Positions 37,986 through 50,018 of a stretch of 64,000 bases of DNA are shown here, piece by piece (the stretch's first letter is position 1; each line of letters begins with the position of its first letter). The notes under the pieces are model-generated. The model saw only the letters and a list, made by a program, of their open reading frames with translations, was not told the origin of the DNA and did not search any database. Location of the stretch: the NCBI GenBank assembly GCA_022316685.1, contig JAKJHU010000016.1:124001-188000 (forward strand), written 5' to 3'. The translations under genes and the position numbers were made by a program. Source of the stretch: Progne subis subis (lineage: Eukaryota > Chordata > Aves > Passeriformes > Hirundinidae).

Positions 37986-39775
37986 ATAAACTTTTCCACT
38001 TGCTCTGAAGCAGCAATTCGGTCATGATTTGGTTATGGGTTATGGGATATCTAAAATGTATGCACATTTCCTTGTGTGAAAAACAACTTGATTTTCAGTT
38101 TCATCTTAATTTGCATTTCATATCCAGAATTTCTAACTCCAGTCACCAAACTGGCATGGTGCATGAAAAGAGGAGGAATTATCTCTTGAAAGTGGTCTCG
38201 TTTATTAGAATTTTATCTACTCAGAAATTCACATTTTTATCTTTTCCTCTCTCAACTTCAATTACTTTCTCTTTTTGCCCTGATTTCACTGTGTTTACTT
38301 ACAATGGCTATGAATAATTACAGCTGGTAATTTTATAGTGTTATTTAATGTCTATAATGTGTATATAGGCACATTTCTAGATATTGTATTAGAAGTGACA
38401 CATATATGTCTCAAAAGCAACATATTTAAAAGGTGGTGTTCAGATGAAATTTCAGATGTTTAAACACTCTGTTTCTATAAAATAAACACTAATTAGAAAT
38501 TACTCTTGCATTACTTCTTCATTCCATTGTTTAGGGTTTACCAGCTCACTTGATTTTCTTGTTTGAGTTTACGTGAATTAGGAAGACTCTCTGATCTCCA
38601 TGATTATAATTTATTTCTTCTAGTTTTTGACAGAATAGTGAGAAAATATAAGGAAAATAAGCTCACACAATGAGAAAATTGCAATTTATCACTACATAGC
38701 TGCAGAGGCCTTCTGAATGTTTAAACAGAAATATAATAATTCTCTAAGCAATGCATTTTCTTACTCCTCTAAAATTTGCAAGTATTCACAAACAATGTGT
38801 CAGTGAAGGGAACACTAAGTAAGACACTGTGGAAGTGAACACACTTGAAAGTAATCAATCAAATAGAATTCCTGAATAATATCACAAACAGTTCATCCAT
38901 AGAAAAGGCATATAACCAATTTAAGAAGAATGTATAATATTTAACTCAGTTTTTATAGGTAGATTATGAACTAAATATTGCATGTAAGATAGCCATTATG
39001 GAAAACTAAACCAAGCATACAAAAAGTTAATTAACACATTCAAAATTATACACAAGTTATTCAAAATTATACATTGTTTTCCTTGAGGAGAGCTGTTCTA
39101 CATGTCACAATTCAGGGTTCTCTTCTATGATTGTTACCCAAAGAAAATGAAAGATTTTATCAAAGTAGTAGGGGATGAGATTTAAATAATTTCAAAAAAA
39201 GCTTTTTTTTTTGCTTGCAAACATGCTTTGCCTCAAAAATATTTAATGAATGGTGAAGTATTGGATTGATTTTTTAAAAAAAAATTAACAGAAAAAATAC
39301 ATGGATCTACAATAATGAGTATGAAAAACAATCTTTAAAAAAATATATCGGTAGCGAATAAATTCAACTAAATGCATGTTTGGAAGGCATATTGTATTAC
39401 GCATGATTTTGTCTTGCAAGAACCAGCTAAAACCAGGCCCACCAGCTTCAAACAAACACATTTCAGTTTCTGACTCCAAATAGCTTAAATAGCCTCCTGA
39501 TTAGCAAGGTGCTTAGGCACGTAAGTAGTCTCAGTGAGTATCCCCAGCAAAGCTAAATATATTTGCCAAATCACTTACCTAAGGGTGTCTCCTGAATTTT
39601 TTGAATTGTTGTATTGTTTACCCTGCTCTAGTTTCTACCAAGTGACTCAACAACAGTTTAGCAGCTGCTGGAGTAGGACACCTCTCTATCATACCAAACC
39701 CTGTACTTGTTTCACTGTTCCCTTTAACTCCAGTCTCTAGGCGGAGGTTGAGGTTGGGGCTTGTAGGTTAGATTG

Positions 39776-39846
39776 GGGTGGGTTTTCTTCTTGTTGTTCT
39801 TGGGGTTTTTTTGTTTGGTTGGGTTTTTTGGGTTGTTTTTTTTTTT
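39776..39846. repeat. T/G-rich low-complexity tract
   Basis: GGGGTGGGTTTT followed by GTTTGG and long T runs. Confidence 0.9.
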
Positions 39847-41027
39847 GCCAGTCCACCCATTCCTTATCTGGTATTTAGCTTGCAATGTTTGGCCAGGGAA
39901 AATCTTTTTGCAATAAACTTGTACAGTCCTTAGCAAAATGGGATCGAGAGGTAATTGCTGCTACAGCAGAAGTGTAGTGCCCTGTGTTTAAACCTATAGT
40001 TTTGGGTCCTGTTTAGCAAAGTACATGGCTATGAACAGAATACCCAAGCAAATGTGACCATCTCAGTTTCACAGACATAAGTAGTATCCTTCTCCTTCTC
40101 CATCCCATTTGTTTGTTTGTTTTTTCCCTACATAAAAGAATGCTTGTCTTATGACGATAATGAGGTGTTATTGAGCATTTTCTGTAGATTTTTGATGGTT
40201 CTCTGATATTCCCAATCCTGATTTGCAGAAATACAGGCAGCACAGAAAAAAAATGCATGTGCCATTATGTTTGAAAAATTCAGGCAGATCTGCTCACAAA
40301 CACTATCGGTGCTTTGATTTAGAGTCTTGATTTTGCCAAAATGTGCAAATATTTGTGCTCTAGATAGCTCTGTTAGATCTCTTTCTTCAATTTTTATTTA
40401 AGTAATGGCTAGGAAAGGTCTTAATCTGAAGTGGTGTATGTCTTTACATCAACGTAATGTATATAATAATGTACTAAACTGCATTTTAAAATTTGGGGAA
40501 TCCTGAAGTTAGGATGCTATATATCTGTTCTCTGAACAACAGTGAGCAATGCCATATTGTTGGAGGGGTGGGGAAGAAACGAAGTATTTACTGGGATGCA
40601 GAAAGTTACGTACAGCTTGCATGGCAAATTATGGCAATGGCAAAGTAATGCTTCCAGCACCAGTAAGGCCTCAAAGTAAACAGTATGCTCAGTGTCAAAA
40701 ATGAATTCATTTTTCTGCACCAACAGCAGAAAGCCCACAGCGGCTTGAGTGAGCAGGGACCGGCAAAACGTGCCCTGGAAGGAGAGCAGGAAGGAACTGG
40801 GTTTGCAACACACTGAAGAGACTTCTGCTGCAGCTCTGCTTAAGGGTGAGAATAGCAAAAAGAGAAGGAAAAAAAAAAAAAATCTCTATATCTGTGGTAG
40901 ATTTGAGGAGAAGATAAAGGGCTAAACTGCAGCAAAAGAAATCCTGTTTAAAGCACTAGAAAAACTTATGGTGAGAAGTTTAAAGCAATGCAGTTGCCTG
41001 GGAGGCTGAGATGTCTTCATTACAGGT

Positions 41028-41155
41028 CATTAAGAACAGGTTAGACCGATCCATTAGGAGTGAGACAGGTGTTGATCATCCAGTCTTAAAGGAGGGGGGT
41101 GGACACAGATGGCCTCCTGACCTCTTTCAGCCTCATGATCTCGTGGCTGCATTTT
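41028..41155 (+). mobile_element. old CR1-like LINE 3' fragment, plus strand
   Basis: The order of the words TTAAGAACAGGTTAGAC, CAGGTGTTGATCATCCAGTC, GGGGGGTGGACACAGATGGC and CTCCTGACCTCTTTCAGCC follows the 3' end of CR1/L3-type LINEs. The terminal short repeat is replaced by a T run at 41152-41166. High divergence suggests an old copy. Confidence 0.6.
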
Positions 41156-41832
41156 TTTTTTTTTTTCCTGGGTTCAGGTTATATATTTAACCAACCCAGC
41201 TGTATTTAAACTAAGAGGAAATGTGATCGGTTTCTATAAAGAAATTAAATTCTTCTTAATAGTTTGATTCTCTCTGATGAACACCTTTGTCTCAGTCTGC
41301 CCTTCATAGGACATTTTTTTTTCCATTTGGTAAACATATGGCTGAGACTTAGTAGAGGAGAGCACAAGGACAATTTGTTCTGGAAGCCTGCATCACAGCA
41401 AGCACAGTAGTGACAAGAATCTCATCAAATATACCTGAATCGTCTAACGCAGGATCTTTCTTAAATGTAAGCATCAAAACAAGTAGGGGAATGCTTAGGC
41501 TGTAAATTGCCTTCAGAGTGGGACAGAGCAGAAAGGACTGCAAGGGTGGGGGAGGAGAAATAGCTTTACATCGCTTCTCTTCGAAACCTTAGGCTACAGT
41601 GACTCTTGCAAAACACTTGTTGATTTAAAGAGTGCAAGCAGAGCTATTGACAGAGCCCATTACCTTCGCTGTCAGGTTGGACTCACCAGACAATGGTAAG
41701 GCTGAGTTGGTTAAGTTGTGTGTAAGTACACACATGATTACAAATTGTGCTTTTCCAAACCATTCGGTACATTTGCATCATCTTTCAAACACCTAGTCAA
41801 GCATGTTTTGTGTTACTGCAAATACAGCCCTC

Positions 41833-41856
41833 AGTTAGTGTATCCATTTCTCTCTT
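41833..41856 (+). repeat. exact 24-bp direct repeat, copy 1
   Basis: The 24 bases (core GTGTATCCATTTCTCTC) recur exactly at 45450-45473, in the same orientation, 3,617 bp away. This copy lies outside any recognised transposon. Confidence 0.9.
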
Positions 41857-44207
41857 ATTCCCTTTCCTCTTCAATTTTTTTAATGAAACAGCTTTATTGT
41901 CTAATATTTTTAAACATTGCTATAGTTATTACAAATGCATTTGAGAACTTATAAGTGGAATGGCTGCAGTGCAACAGCACAAGAAAAATATCAAGATAAA
42001 TACAACTCTTGCTCTCTCTCTTCTTCAGCCTTGGCTTTTGCTAACTTTACTATTTCCTGATGAGCCATATTTAATGGGTAACAAGCATGTGTAGTAAAAG
42101 CAGATCCTCTGTCTAGAAAAAAACTGAGGTGAGAATGTACTATGGTAGGATTACAACTTCAGGAACTATCTTTTACTAATGTGAAGCTGTCTCCTTGAGG
42201 GTGCAAAGGAGGTTGGAGCAGAGACTTATTTTGGTAAGGTGACAATTTTGATAACCAGTGATTATTCAAAGTTCAGCGCTGTTACCTCTTCTTCCTGTGC
42301 AAGAAAGGAGAAAAGAACCCACAGAATTTCTTGCTGTATTGTGAACCACATGTCATCTCAGCCTACATATGGAGGTTCACATGGCTATAGTATCTACTCC
42401 TAAAGCAGGGAGGGCAGCTCAAGGAGACCACCAGAGTCTGCAAATCCAAGGAGCTGTTCAGGGAAAGAGGACAGATGTCCAAAACTGAAGGGAAACCTTC
42501 AACTGTTCTGGTCGTTTTGCACTCTCTGCCCCAGTCTTCAAGAATGGCTGTTCCCCTTTCCTGATGCCTCTGGTGAGTCAGATGAAACTGATGTCAAGGA
42601 GTTTTCAGAGGCCATGCCATTAGGGTGAAACGGAGGCAGTCTCAGGGAATGGAAAACCTCTACCCTAACACACAGTCAAAAAAGCTCAGGGACAATATTT
42701 TTTTTCTAATTTTGTTAGATTAAAATAATTATGTACAAAAATTTTGTTGTTCTTGGGTTTAGGGTTGGAAGTCAAACAAAAAATATGAGCTTGGGAAGCC
42801 CTAATGAAAATTTAATTGTTTTAAGAATAAAATAATTTTTTTAAAAAGCCCTAATGACTAAAAAAAATAGAGCAAGAGGCTGATTGTCTGAATTTACAGA
42901 AGTATAAGTTGAAGCTCCTAACTCTCTCTTGAAGTGAAGCCAGACTCTAAATTTACTTCATACTTTCTGGACTTTATTTACTTCAGTTAAAAGTTTCTAA
43001 GATCAAGCTTCTGTGTTATCTGTAAATCAAAAAGCTATCTGTGGCCTCCAGTTTGGAAAGTCATTTAACTGGTTCTGTGACTAAATCACTGTCATCCTTC
43101 CATCCATTTCGTTTCTTTCACAATGGCATTAGGAACTGCAAAAGAAGGAGGCAAATTTTAAGTCTGCTGCATGAAATGTGTTGCTTGTACAGACATGCTT
43201 AGTTTTTGCCAGCTAAAAACATGCTTCACTACTACTGATTTTTTTTTTTTTTTTTTTCCTATCTTCTGAACTCTAATTACATGAGCTGGTAAATTTACAC
43301 GTGTACATAACTCTAGATTTACATAGTAACTGGCCAGTGGTGAGCAGAGGTTGATCAGACTAAAGATGTAATCATCTTAATAGTAAGTTTAGAAAGTACT
43401 TTCAACACAGAAGATGTAGAGTCACTTAGGGTTGCAAGCTCGTGACTTAGGAGGAAGGTTTTCTAATGTATATGGTCAACCATGAGAAGTAATTGTTAAT
43501 TATGAATTAATAAATCTGCCTAGAATCACTTTTCAGAGCACATCCCAAAGAGAGCAGCACAAAGGGGGCTTGTTAAGGTGTGCATCTCCACTAGGCAATG
43601 GTGGGATGGTCTTTATGCCCTTCCTTGGCAATGCTCTTCAATATGGAAATCTTGCGAAGGTACAAAAATTTGTGTATTCCAGGGCAAGAAATCAAGGGAA
43701 AGGGGACAGTGTTGTACAATTCTAAACAAAAGGTAATTTAACATATTCAACAGTGTAATTACAAGGGGAAGACAACACTGCTCTTTAGCCAGCAAAATCA
43801 TAATGAAACACTTCTACCTCTGTTTCTTATGAGTAGCTCAGTTCTGCCTCTTAATGTGTATGCTTGAGGGCTGTTTACCATTCTGGTTAAAGGCAGAGTA
43901 CAGGATTGAGCTGGGCTTTTTAAATCCTCAGTAGGAGGGATGACAATGTCTTTTTTAATAGACTGCATGGATACACAGAATATGTCACAGCATAACTATT
44001 GTTGAACACATGCTGCAGGATGAGAATATGGGAGAGACTGAGAATAAAAGACTAGCAAAAACAAAGATAAAAGAGAAAATAAGGGCAAAAGGAAAAAGAA
44101 GGTGGTTAAAGAAAAGAACAATTGAAGGAGCTGGAGAGCAGTGCAAAATAAGGCAGAATAGCATAAAGGTTTTGTTTGTTTGTTTGCTTGTTTTTTCCAC
44201 AAAAATA

Positions 44208-44300
44208 TCACAGAGCCACAGAATTCCTTGAGGCTGGAAAGGACCTCTGGAATTCAGCAGGCACTGGGTCCAGGAGCACCCAGCAGGCAATGCCCCTTTT
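44208..44300 (-). mobile_element. short CR1 LINE 3' terminal fragment, minus strand
   Basis: ATCACAGAGCCACAGAATTC followed by TTGAGGCTGGAAAGGACCTC is the reverse complement of the CR1 3' terminus. About 90 bp is recognisable. Confidence 0.8.
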
Positions 44301-45415
44301 CTCAGTTTGGTGTCACCTGCTCAGCAGTACCCTCACAGTGTTTAAGATGAGTTTTAGAGGCAGGTTTTGCTTGTCTGATCCAGCACTTCATGTGGTCACA
44401 ATTACTATACACAGCTGAAGGAAAGTAGCAGAAACAAGCAGGCTAGGTAAATGGAGATGCACCCAGCCAGGTAAAAAGGCAAGGGTTTTGGTATGACATT
44501 ACAATATGAGGCAAATAAATACACTTCTGGTACAACTACAGCGCTTGTGCTTTAGTTCTACAGGCATATTTCCTTCAGCTGAACATTATTTTATCTTAGC
44601 ATGAATTGTTTACCAAGTAGCATGAGTAAAATGAGTCTTTTATTCTAGTATAAAAATATTTGAACAAATATTGATTAAAATTCTTATTATTAGCTTATAC
44701 ATTTATAACTTTATTCAAAATATTTTTGGTAAAATTTATCTTGATTTTTTTTTTTGTATTAAAAATGTACTAAGCTTTTCAAGATTATTTTATTTTTAAA
44801 AAAAATATTGTAAAGCAGATTATTGGATTAATAAGGAATAATCATACAAGAAGATGTTTAATTAACCACTTCTTTTTAGTTAGGAGCTTATTATTTGAGG
44901 TGCAAAAACAATATATATATTTATCTCTAAAGTTTTTCTAGGAAAAAAAAATTCTAACTATATAAGCACTATATGCCTAGGATATGCTCTTCACTGCACG
45001 CTCTTAATGAGACTGTTGTAGCACTGTATCAAATCATGATAAAGCCAAAGTGTCCTTGAAGAACCTGAGCCAGATCCCTGATGCTTTAAAGGAAGCCATG
45101 TAAGTCAATGTGTTATTTTGAAAGGGCAGATTGTGGTAAAGGGCTAATGGAAGCAGGATAATCAGCAAGTTTGGAGACGCAAATGGAGGTCAGAGAGTCA
45201 CCCTAGTTGTAGGAACCCTAGGGTGTGTGTGTCATGACAGGGGTTGGTGTGGTGGTGTAGCAAGTAAAGGTAGGGGTGATGGGGGAAGGTGGAAAAAGGG
45301 AAATGTCAAGTCCATCTTCTTGGAGGAAGATCCAAAGAACTACAGGCCAGCCAGCCTGACCTCAGTCTGTGGGAGGATTAAGTAGTAAATCCTCCTGGAC
45401 ACCTTCTCCAGGTGT

Positions 45416-45649
45416 GTGAAAAGCAATAGAGTGCCTGGGGCAGGCAACAAGTTAGTGTATCCATTTCTCTCTTTGCAAGGGTTTACAAAAGGCAAATTCT
45501 GCCTGACCAATGGTTTTTATAACGGGATAAGTGAATCGGTGGAGAAGTGGAGAGCAGCTGATGTCACTTATCTTGACTTTAACAAAGCTTTAGACACAAT
45601 CAACCAGAGGCCTCCCTTAACCACATTGGAGAGGTATAAACTAGGGTAA
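45416..45649 (+). pseudogene. CR1 reverse-transcriptase fragment
   Basis: A 77-codon open frame inside the CR1 copy. Its second half shows the fingers/palm motif pair GKFCLTN and YLDFNKALDTI; the Asp in YLDF is one of the three catalytic carboxylates of the family. The first part of the frame includes an apparently foreign stretch of about 35 bp relative to other CR1 copies. The domain is truncated and lacks the second catalytic motif, so no activity is expected. Confidence 0.75.
45450..45473 (+). repeat. exact 24-bp direct repeat, copy 2 (inside CR1)
   Basis: Identical to 41833-41856. It sits in the CR1 remnant just before the block encoding FTKGKFCLTN, at a place where it seems to be additional to the normal CR1 sequence. 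Confidence 0.9.
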
Positions 45650-46631
45650 GGAGAAGACAAGGTGGAACACTGACTGGACCATTGGTCTCAAAGGCTGTGA
45701 TCAGGGGGAGCAGATCCTGCTGGTGGCCAAGGTACTTCAAGGGTGGATACTGTGACTGTTGCTGTGTAACACGGTCCAGTGATTTCAGTGGTGAGATGAA
45801 GAGCAGATCACAGCAAAGCAGGAGACTGGTCAGTGCTCTGGACAACCTTAGCAGACTGGAGATACGGGCTGGCAGGGACCTCACAAAGTCCAGTGACTGG
45901 TGGCATAGCGTTTTGCATCTGGTACAGAATAGCCAAATAGGCTAAAACCTCCAGCTTTTGAAAGGATTTTCAAAGAGAAATTTGAGAGTCCTGTTGAGCA
46001 TCAAGTAAGCCAGCAGTGACCTTGCAACAAAGGTCAACAGCATCCTGGGCTGCAATAGTAAAAGAATAGCCAACAGATTGAGAAAACTGGTTATTCCTAT
46101 CCATGGAGCAAGACCACATCTGGAAAACTGGGTGCAGTTTTAAGTACCCAGTGTGTGGAAGAAACAGACATAAAAAAGAAAATCCAGAGGAGGGCCACCA
46201 CAATGGTGAGGGTGCTGGAGCACATGATTTACAAGAAGAGACCAAGAAAGAAGGTCAGGCCATTAGTCTGAAGAAGAGAAGGCTGGTGTAAATTTTAATG
46301 TTCTCTTCAGCTTCTTAATGGGCATATATAGAGAAGATGGAACCTTCTAGGAAGACCACAGTAACCTTTTCATTGTGGGAAGCAACAGGCATAAGCTGGA
46401 ACAGACCAATTAGGTGTCATGGGGAAAAAAAAAAAAAAAGCCCACCTCACAAATATGTTCAAATTGTGGAATGGGTAGTTCCAAGAAGCTGTAGAGACAG
46501 TAAAAGTCATCTGGTAATGATCCTGGAAAACCTGGCATAACTTCAAAATTAGCCCTACTTAGAGATGAGGCCTCAACCAGAAGACCTCAACAGGTCCCCT
46601 GAATCCTGAAGAAGGTTAAGATATTGCAGTT

Positions 46632-46650
46632 TGGTTTTTTTTTTTTGTTT

Positions 46651-46692
<42 letters not shown>
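46632..46692. repeat. long poly-T tract
   Basis: About 60 bp, almost pure T with two G interruptions near its left end. It begins just after the decayed CR1 copy. Confidence 0.93.
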
Positions 46693-46693
<1 letters not shown>

Positions 46694-47219
46694 TGGGTTT
46701 CAGTTAGGTGTATACTGTGTCAACAAAAATCTTATTGGTTTCATAAAGACCATATTTAAATCCACTTGGGAAAGTTAATGAATTAGTGGGGATTCAATTC
46801 CCCATATATGTGGGCAAAGTGATTCTACAGAGAAAATGCAGCTGCTCATGAAAAAAAAGCTTTGTGCACCAACAGCTGCATTATATATAGCCCTGATATC
46901 AGCAGGTGCATATAAACCATTCTTCCTTATGCATATAAGCTGCAGGTAGAGCTTTATGAGACTGCAGCCATACCTGAATGGCCTACCAAGTTCATAAGCT
47001 ACCAACAATTTGTTCATAACCTTTCACCTTACGGAAAAATAACTTACTTATTTGAAAACCAGTTAGAAACACCTGCAAGTTCTAGTTTTACTCTGTGTAC
47101 CAATTTTAAAAGAAATATCGCATGTAGAAAAAGTAAGAAAAAAGAGCATTGACAATATATGACTGTACTGACCAGGAAAACATGGCTGCATTGATTTTGA
47201 ATTTTTTCCTATTAATTTA

Positions 47220-47261
47220 GGGGGAAAAAAAAAAGAAAAAAAAAAGGAAAAAAAAAAGAGG
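47220..47261. repeat. poly-purine (A-rich with G) tract
   Basis: Three runs of about ten A separated by single or double G. Confidence 0.92.
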
Positions 47262-48280
47262 TTATGAGAGGAAATTCAACTAAATCTCACTGAAAACTCA
47301 AAATAGTTAGAAATTTCTCTCAACGTTAATTTTCACACCAGGAAAGGTTTTCAAATGACAGTGAATAATCAAATTAATGCATAAAGTGATGTTGTGAACA
47401 AAACAGCAAGCAGAAGAATGAAGAGGAGGAAAGTGCGTACAAGGGGATGACAGGAAGCTTGTATTGTTTAGAATGGATGAAGCTTTTGCTGAAAAACTAA
47501 GCCCAGCTCTAGTCAGCACAATGCAGCAATGGTGACACTGGAGGAGTTTCAGAGAAGAGCTGTAAAGCTGAATAAAATCTGCACTGAAGTGTGTCTACCA
47601 AATCTATTTCCCATCTGGAAGATGGTCCCTTGCCTTTAAAGAATAGCAGTGAGGAATAACATAATTACTGGTCTTTGCATACAATGATACTTGTGACCAG
47701 GGCTTTGGGGTTTGGCCTTAGATGACAAAATGTAATTGCTTATGAGTTAGAAGCTTGTAACAAATTTCAGTGGATCTGAACATATGCGTGTAGTTAAATC
47801 CCCTCTCCCACACAGTTTGACTGGGAAACTCAGCCACATAGGAGCCAGGGCTTTCTGTCAATGTTGAGACGATAAACTCCATGTTATATGAGCTGTCTTT
47901 TATGTTCTTACCACAGCAAGTTAAAAGCTCTTCCTTGCTCTTCCTGGTGGATTTAGGTATTAGTTTAACAAAGACTTTTGGTTATGTTAAAGAAAGTTAG
48001 ATGTTAGGAAAAAAATAAATTAAATAAATAAATGAATCAAGCTTTCCTAAATAAGAAATGCTGGAATTAAAATTATCTATGCAATTCTAAAATGGACTGT
48101 TTATGGTCACAAAATTAAAGACATACTTTTGCTTTGCATCGGAGAATGAATCACAACTGTGAGGTAAATGAGATTATAGCCTATCTAACTGTTACCTTAT
48201 TTGCTACAGAGATTTGCACAGATATGACAAATGAGGTCAGAGGAAAAGCTGTCTGTCCAGGACTCTTTACCAACCCCCAT

Positions 48281-48307
48281 CCCCCCCCCCCCCCTTTTTT
48301 TTTTTTT
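48281..48307. repeat. poly-C followed by poly-T
   Basis: Fourteen C followed by thirteen T, then AAA and another T8-C5 block to 48323. Confidence 0.93.
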
Positions 48308-49651
48308 AAATTTTTTTTCCCCCTTAAATGCCAGCTATTCTTACTTGCTATGTTATTTTAAGGTAATATTCTGTTCTGTCTGTTCTGCTGACAGAATTAA
48401 CCCTTAATTTCTTTTTTGCCTGCCTGTGTACAGGCAGGGTGGAAGAGCTTCTTGAAGACAAAATAATTTCTCTGCCAAATACAATTGATGAGGAGGGACA
48501 TTCAGAAAGGTTGTCCTCTCCAGCTGCTGCAGCCCAGTGTTGGAGCCTTGTCTTCCTAAGATGATGTCAAAAGTACTCCAGCTAAAACAGTGGCATTAAT
48601 GTAGATTGGATCCTTGGTTACTATCGCATCAAAGCTCCAATTGAGCATATGAGAACGACAATCCCTCCATCTCTAATGGGACTAAATTCAAATAGATTTC
48701 TGATGGTCACCCCTCCTATTTCTGAGTTCTCTCACTAGCAGAAGAAAATATTGCAAGTTTTCAGCTAGTTGATTGCAAAGGCTTCTTTCTTTAACATGGG
48801 GGAGGATGGTGGGAAAGAGTTTTCCTTTAATTTGTTTGGAGAAACAATTGAACTATTTTTGCCCAATGCAAGAAAACAGCTTTAAAAAAAAAAAATGAAG
48901 TCAAACAAGTATGGGAAATTGTATGCAGCACAGTGGGGCAAAATGTAACCATCTGAAAAACAGGGATTATGATCAAAAAAATATTGGACGAGCCTAATTG
49001 CAAGCAGAGTTAGCTATACCACCAGGAACAATACATAATCTGCAGATAGCTACAGAAGAACTTGGGGCTGCACATCCAGGCTTGAAAATGTCAAAAATAA
49101 TGACTGTTGCAGTGTAAAGTACAACTCGCCATTAACAATACGTGTGAAAACGTAAAGCTTTTCTTGTAAGATAGGATTTCTGCATCACGGATTGCTTCTT
49201 GAACTAAAGGGCAATGTTTAACAATCGCCCTCCCGCCCTTAACAAATTTTAACTCATGTATTCACTCCTCCAATCTAGGGAGAGCCTGCATCTCAACCCT
49301 CTCGCTCCCCTGAGTGAGATACAGCTGACACGATTTTCAGCGAATGTCTTTTTTTTTGTTTGTTTTTCCCGGAGGCAAAGAAAGGAAATAAGACTGTATC
49401 CCCCCGCCTCGCTTCCCTGTTTTCGTGAATATGGGCCACTGAAAGCAGTAAGAGGGCTGACTACTCCGGTCCCGCCTGGGAGCGGGGCTCCTCCAAGGAC
49501 GGACAGCAAAGGGCCACAGCCGAAGTCTCTCCCTCCGAGGGCGAAGGACTTTGTTTTTCCCTTCCCCTTTCTCCCCGGTTCGTGTGCCGAGGAGGAGGCT
49601 CCCGGGAGCGCTGCGCAGGGCTGAGAGCGGGGCGGCTGCCATTGTCCCTGC

Positions 49652-49659
49652 GGGCGGGG
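49652..49659 (+). promoter_or_regulatory. GC box (Sp/KLF-type site)
   Basis: GGGCGGGG on the + strand, about 320 bp upstream of the TISU/YY1 element, within the CpG island. Confidence 0.5.
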
Positions 49660-49660
49660 C

Positions 49661-49704
49661 GCGGAGCCGAGCAAAGCGGAGCCGAGCAAAGCGGAGCGGA
49701 GCAG
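49661..49704 (+). repeat. 15-bp tandem repeat in the CpG island
   Basis: The unit GCGGAGCCGAGCAAA occurs twice exactly (49661-49675 and 49676-49690), with a decayed third copy to 49704. Confidence 0.9.
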
Positions 49705-49892
49705 CCCCGCGCTCCGCCGAGCGGCAGCGGCGAGGGGCGGTGGCGGCCCCCGGACCGCGCCGCGCTGCCGCCTGCCCTGCCCGGCCTCCCCCCGCCCGGG
49801 GCCCGGCCGCTGCCGCTGTGCCGGGGGGCAGGGGGGAGTGACTTGTGCCTCCCCCTGCCTCCTCCCCGTCCAGCCCTCCTCTGGGTAGAAGG

Positions 49893-49915
49893 GGAGGAGG
49901 AGGAGGAGGAGGAGG
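49893..49915 (+). repeat. (GGA)n microsatellite
   Basis: Seven or so GGA units on the + strand, about 60 bp upstream of the TISU/YY1 element. Confidence 0.92.
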
Positions 49916-49944
49916 GCGAGCGGTGGGAGGGTCTCCATTGAAAT

Positions 49945-50018
49945 AAACAAGCAGGCAGTTATTAAAAAGGAACATGGCGGCCGCAGCCCCAGCTTCAGCT
50001 TCATCTTACAAAGCGAAG
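49945..50018 (+). other. NCOA2: candidate first exon of NCOA2 transcript (5' UTR)
   Basis: The exon would start a little upstream of the TISU element (inferred) and could end at the donor AAG|GTCAGC (GT at 50019-50020), which is a modest splice site. Another possible donor is CGG|GTAACG at 50060. Neither boundary is supported by transcript data here. Confidence 0.35.
49970..49981 (+). promoter_or_regulatory. TISU / YY1 element at the probable transcription start region
   Basis: GAACATGGCGGC matches the TISU consensus SAASATGGCGGC at every position. It is also a strong YY1 site in the orientation typical just downstream of start sites of rightward genes. Known TISU elements direct both transcription and translation from very short 5' UTRs. 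This fixes the likely transcription direction as + and places the start site within a few tens of bases upstream. Confidence 0.7.

Larger units (their letters stand above)
28286..41027. other. intergenic DNA without a supported gene
   Basis: The largest featureless stretch. It contains low-complexity tracts at 30489-30557, 36271-36320, 37755-37787, 37953-37985 and 39776-39846, and a CRE palindrome at 37452-37459. Two repeat-free stretches (29580-29900 and 33170-33420) are rich in homeobox-like TAAT/AATCA words. The longest open frame (28536-29003, minus) has no recognisable domain. Confidence 0.65.
41156..45295. other. intergenic DNA without a supported gene
   Basis: AT-rich DNA with a T run at 43239-43257 and a very AT-rich patch at 44580-44960. 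It contains the short CR1 piece at 44208-44300 and one copy of an exact 24-bp repeat at 41833-41856. No gene was recognised. Confidence 0.65.
45296..46620 (+). mobile_element. long decayed CR1 LINE copy with reverse-transcriptase remnant, plus strand
   Basis: About 1.3 kb follows the order of CR1 ORF2 and 3' UTR: a block near 45340 (AACTACAGGCCAGCCAGCCT), a frame at 45485-45650 reading FTKGKFCLTN then VTYLDFNKALDTI (reverse-transcriptase block A with its Asp), then CR1 C-terminal words (CATCCTGGGCTGCAATAG, GACCACATCTGGAAAACTGG, CAGAGGAGGGCCACCACAAT, GAAGAAGAGAAGGCTGGTG) and a 3' part near 46390-46540. The segment that should hold the catalytic FADD box appears to be deleted between about 45650 and 45780. 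Frameshifts and stops occur throughout, so it is not functional. Confidence 0.87.
46693..49459. other. intergenic DNA upstream of the CpG island, no supported gene
   Basis: AT-rich DNA with A/G tracts at 47220-47261 and a C14-T13 tract at 48281-48307. A possible very old LINE remnant near 47540-47600 is too weak to call. No exon signals were recognised. Confidence 0.6.

Noticed and set aside
43985..44290. Minus-strand 101-codon hydrophobic frame
   Set aside because: It runs through A/G-rich low-complexity DNA and into a CR1 fragment, so hydrophobicity is a composition effect.
47525..47750. Possible very old LINE (L3/CR1) remnant
   Set aside because: Only a short run (TTTCAGAGAAGAGCTGTAAA) looks LINE-like, and similarity is not sustained.
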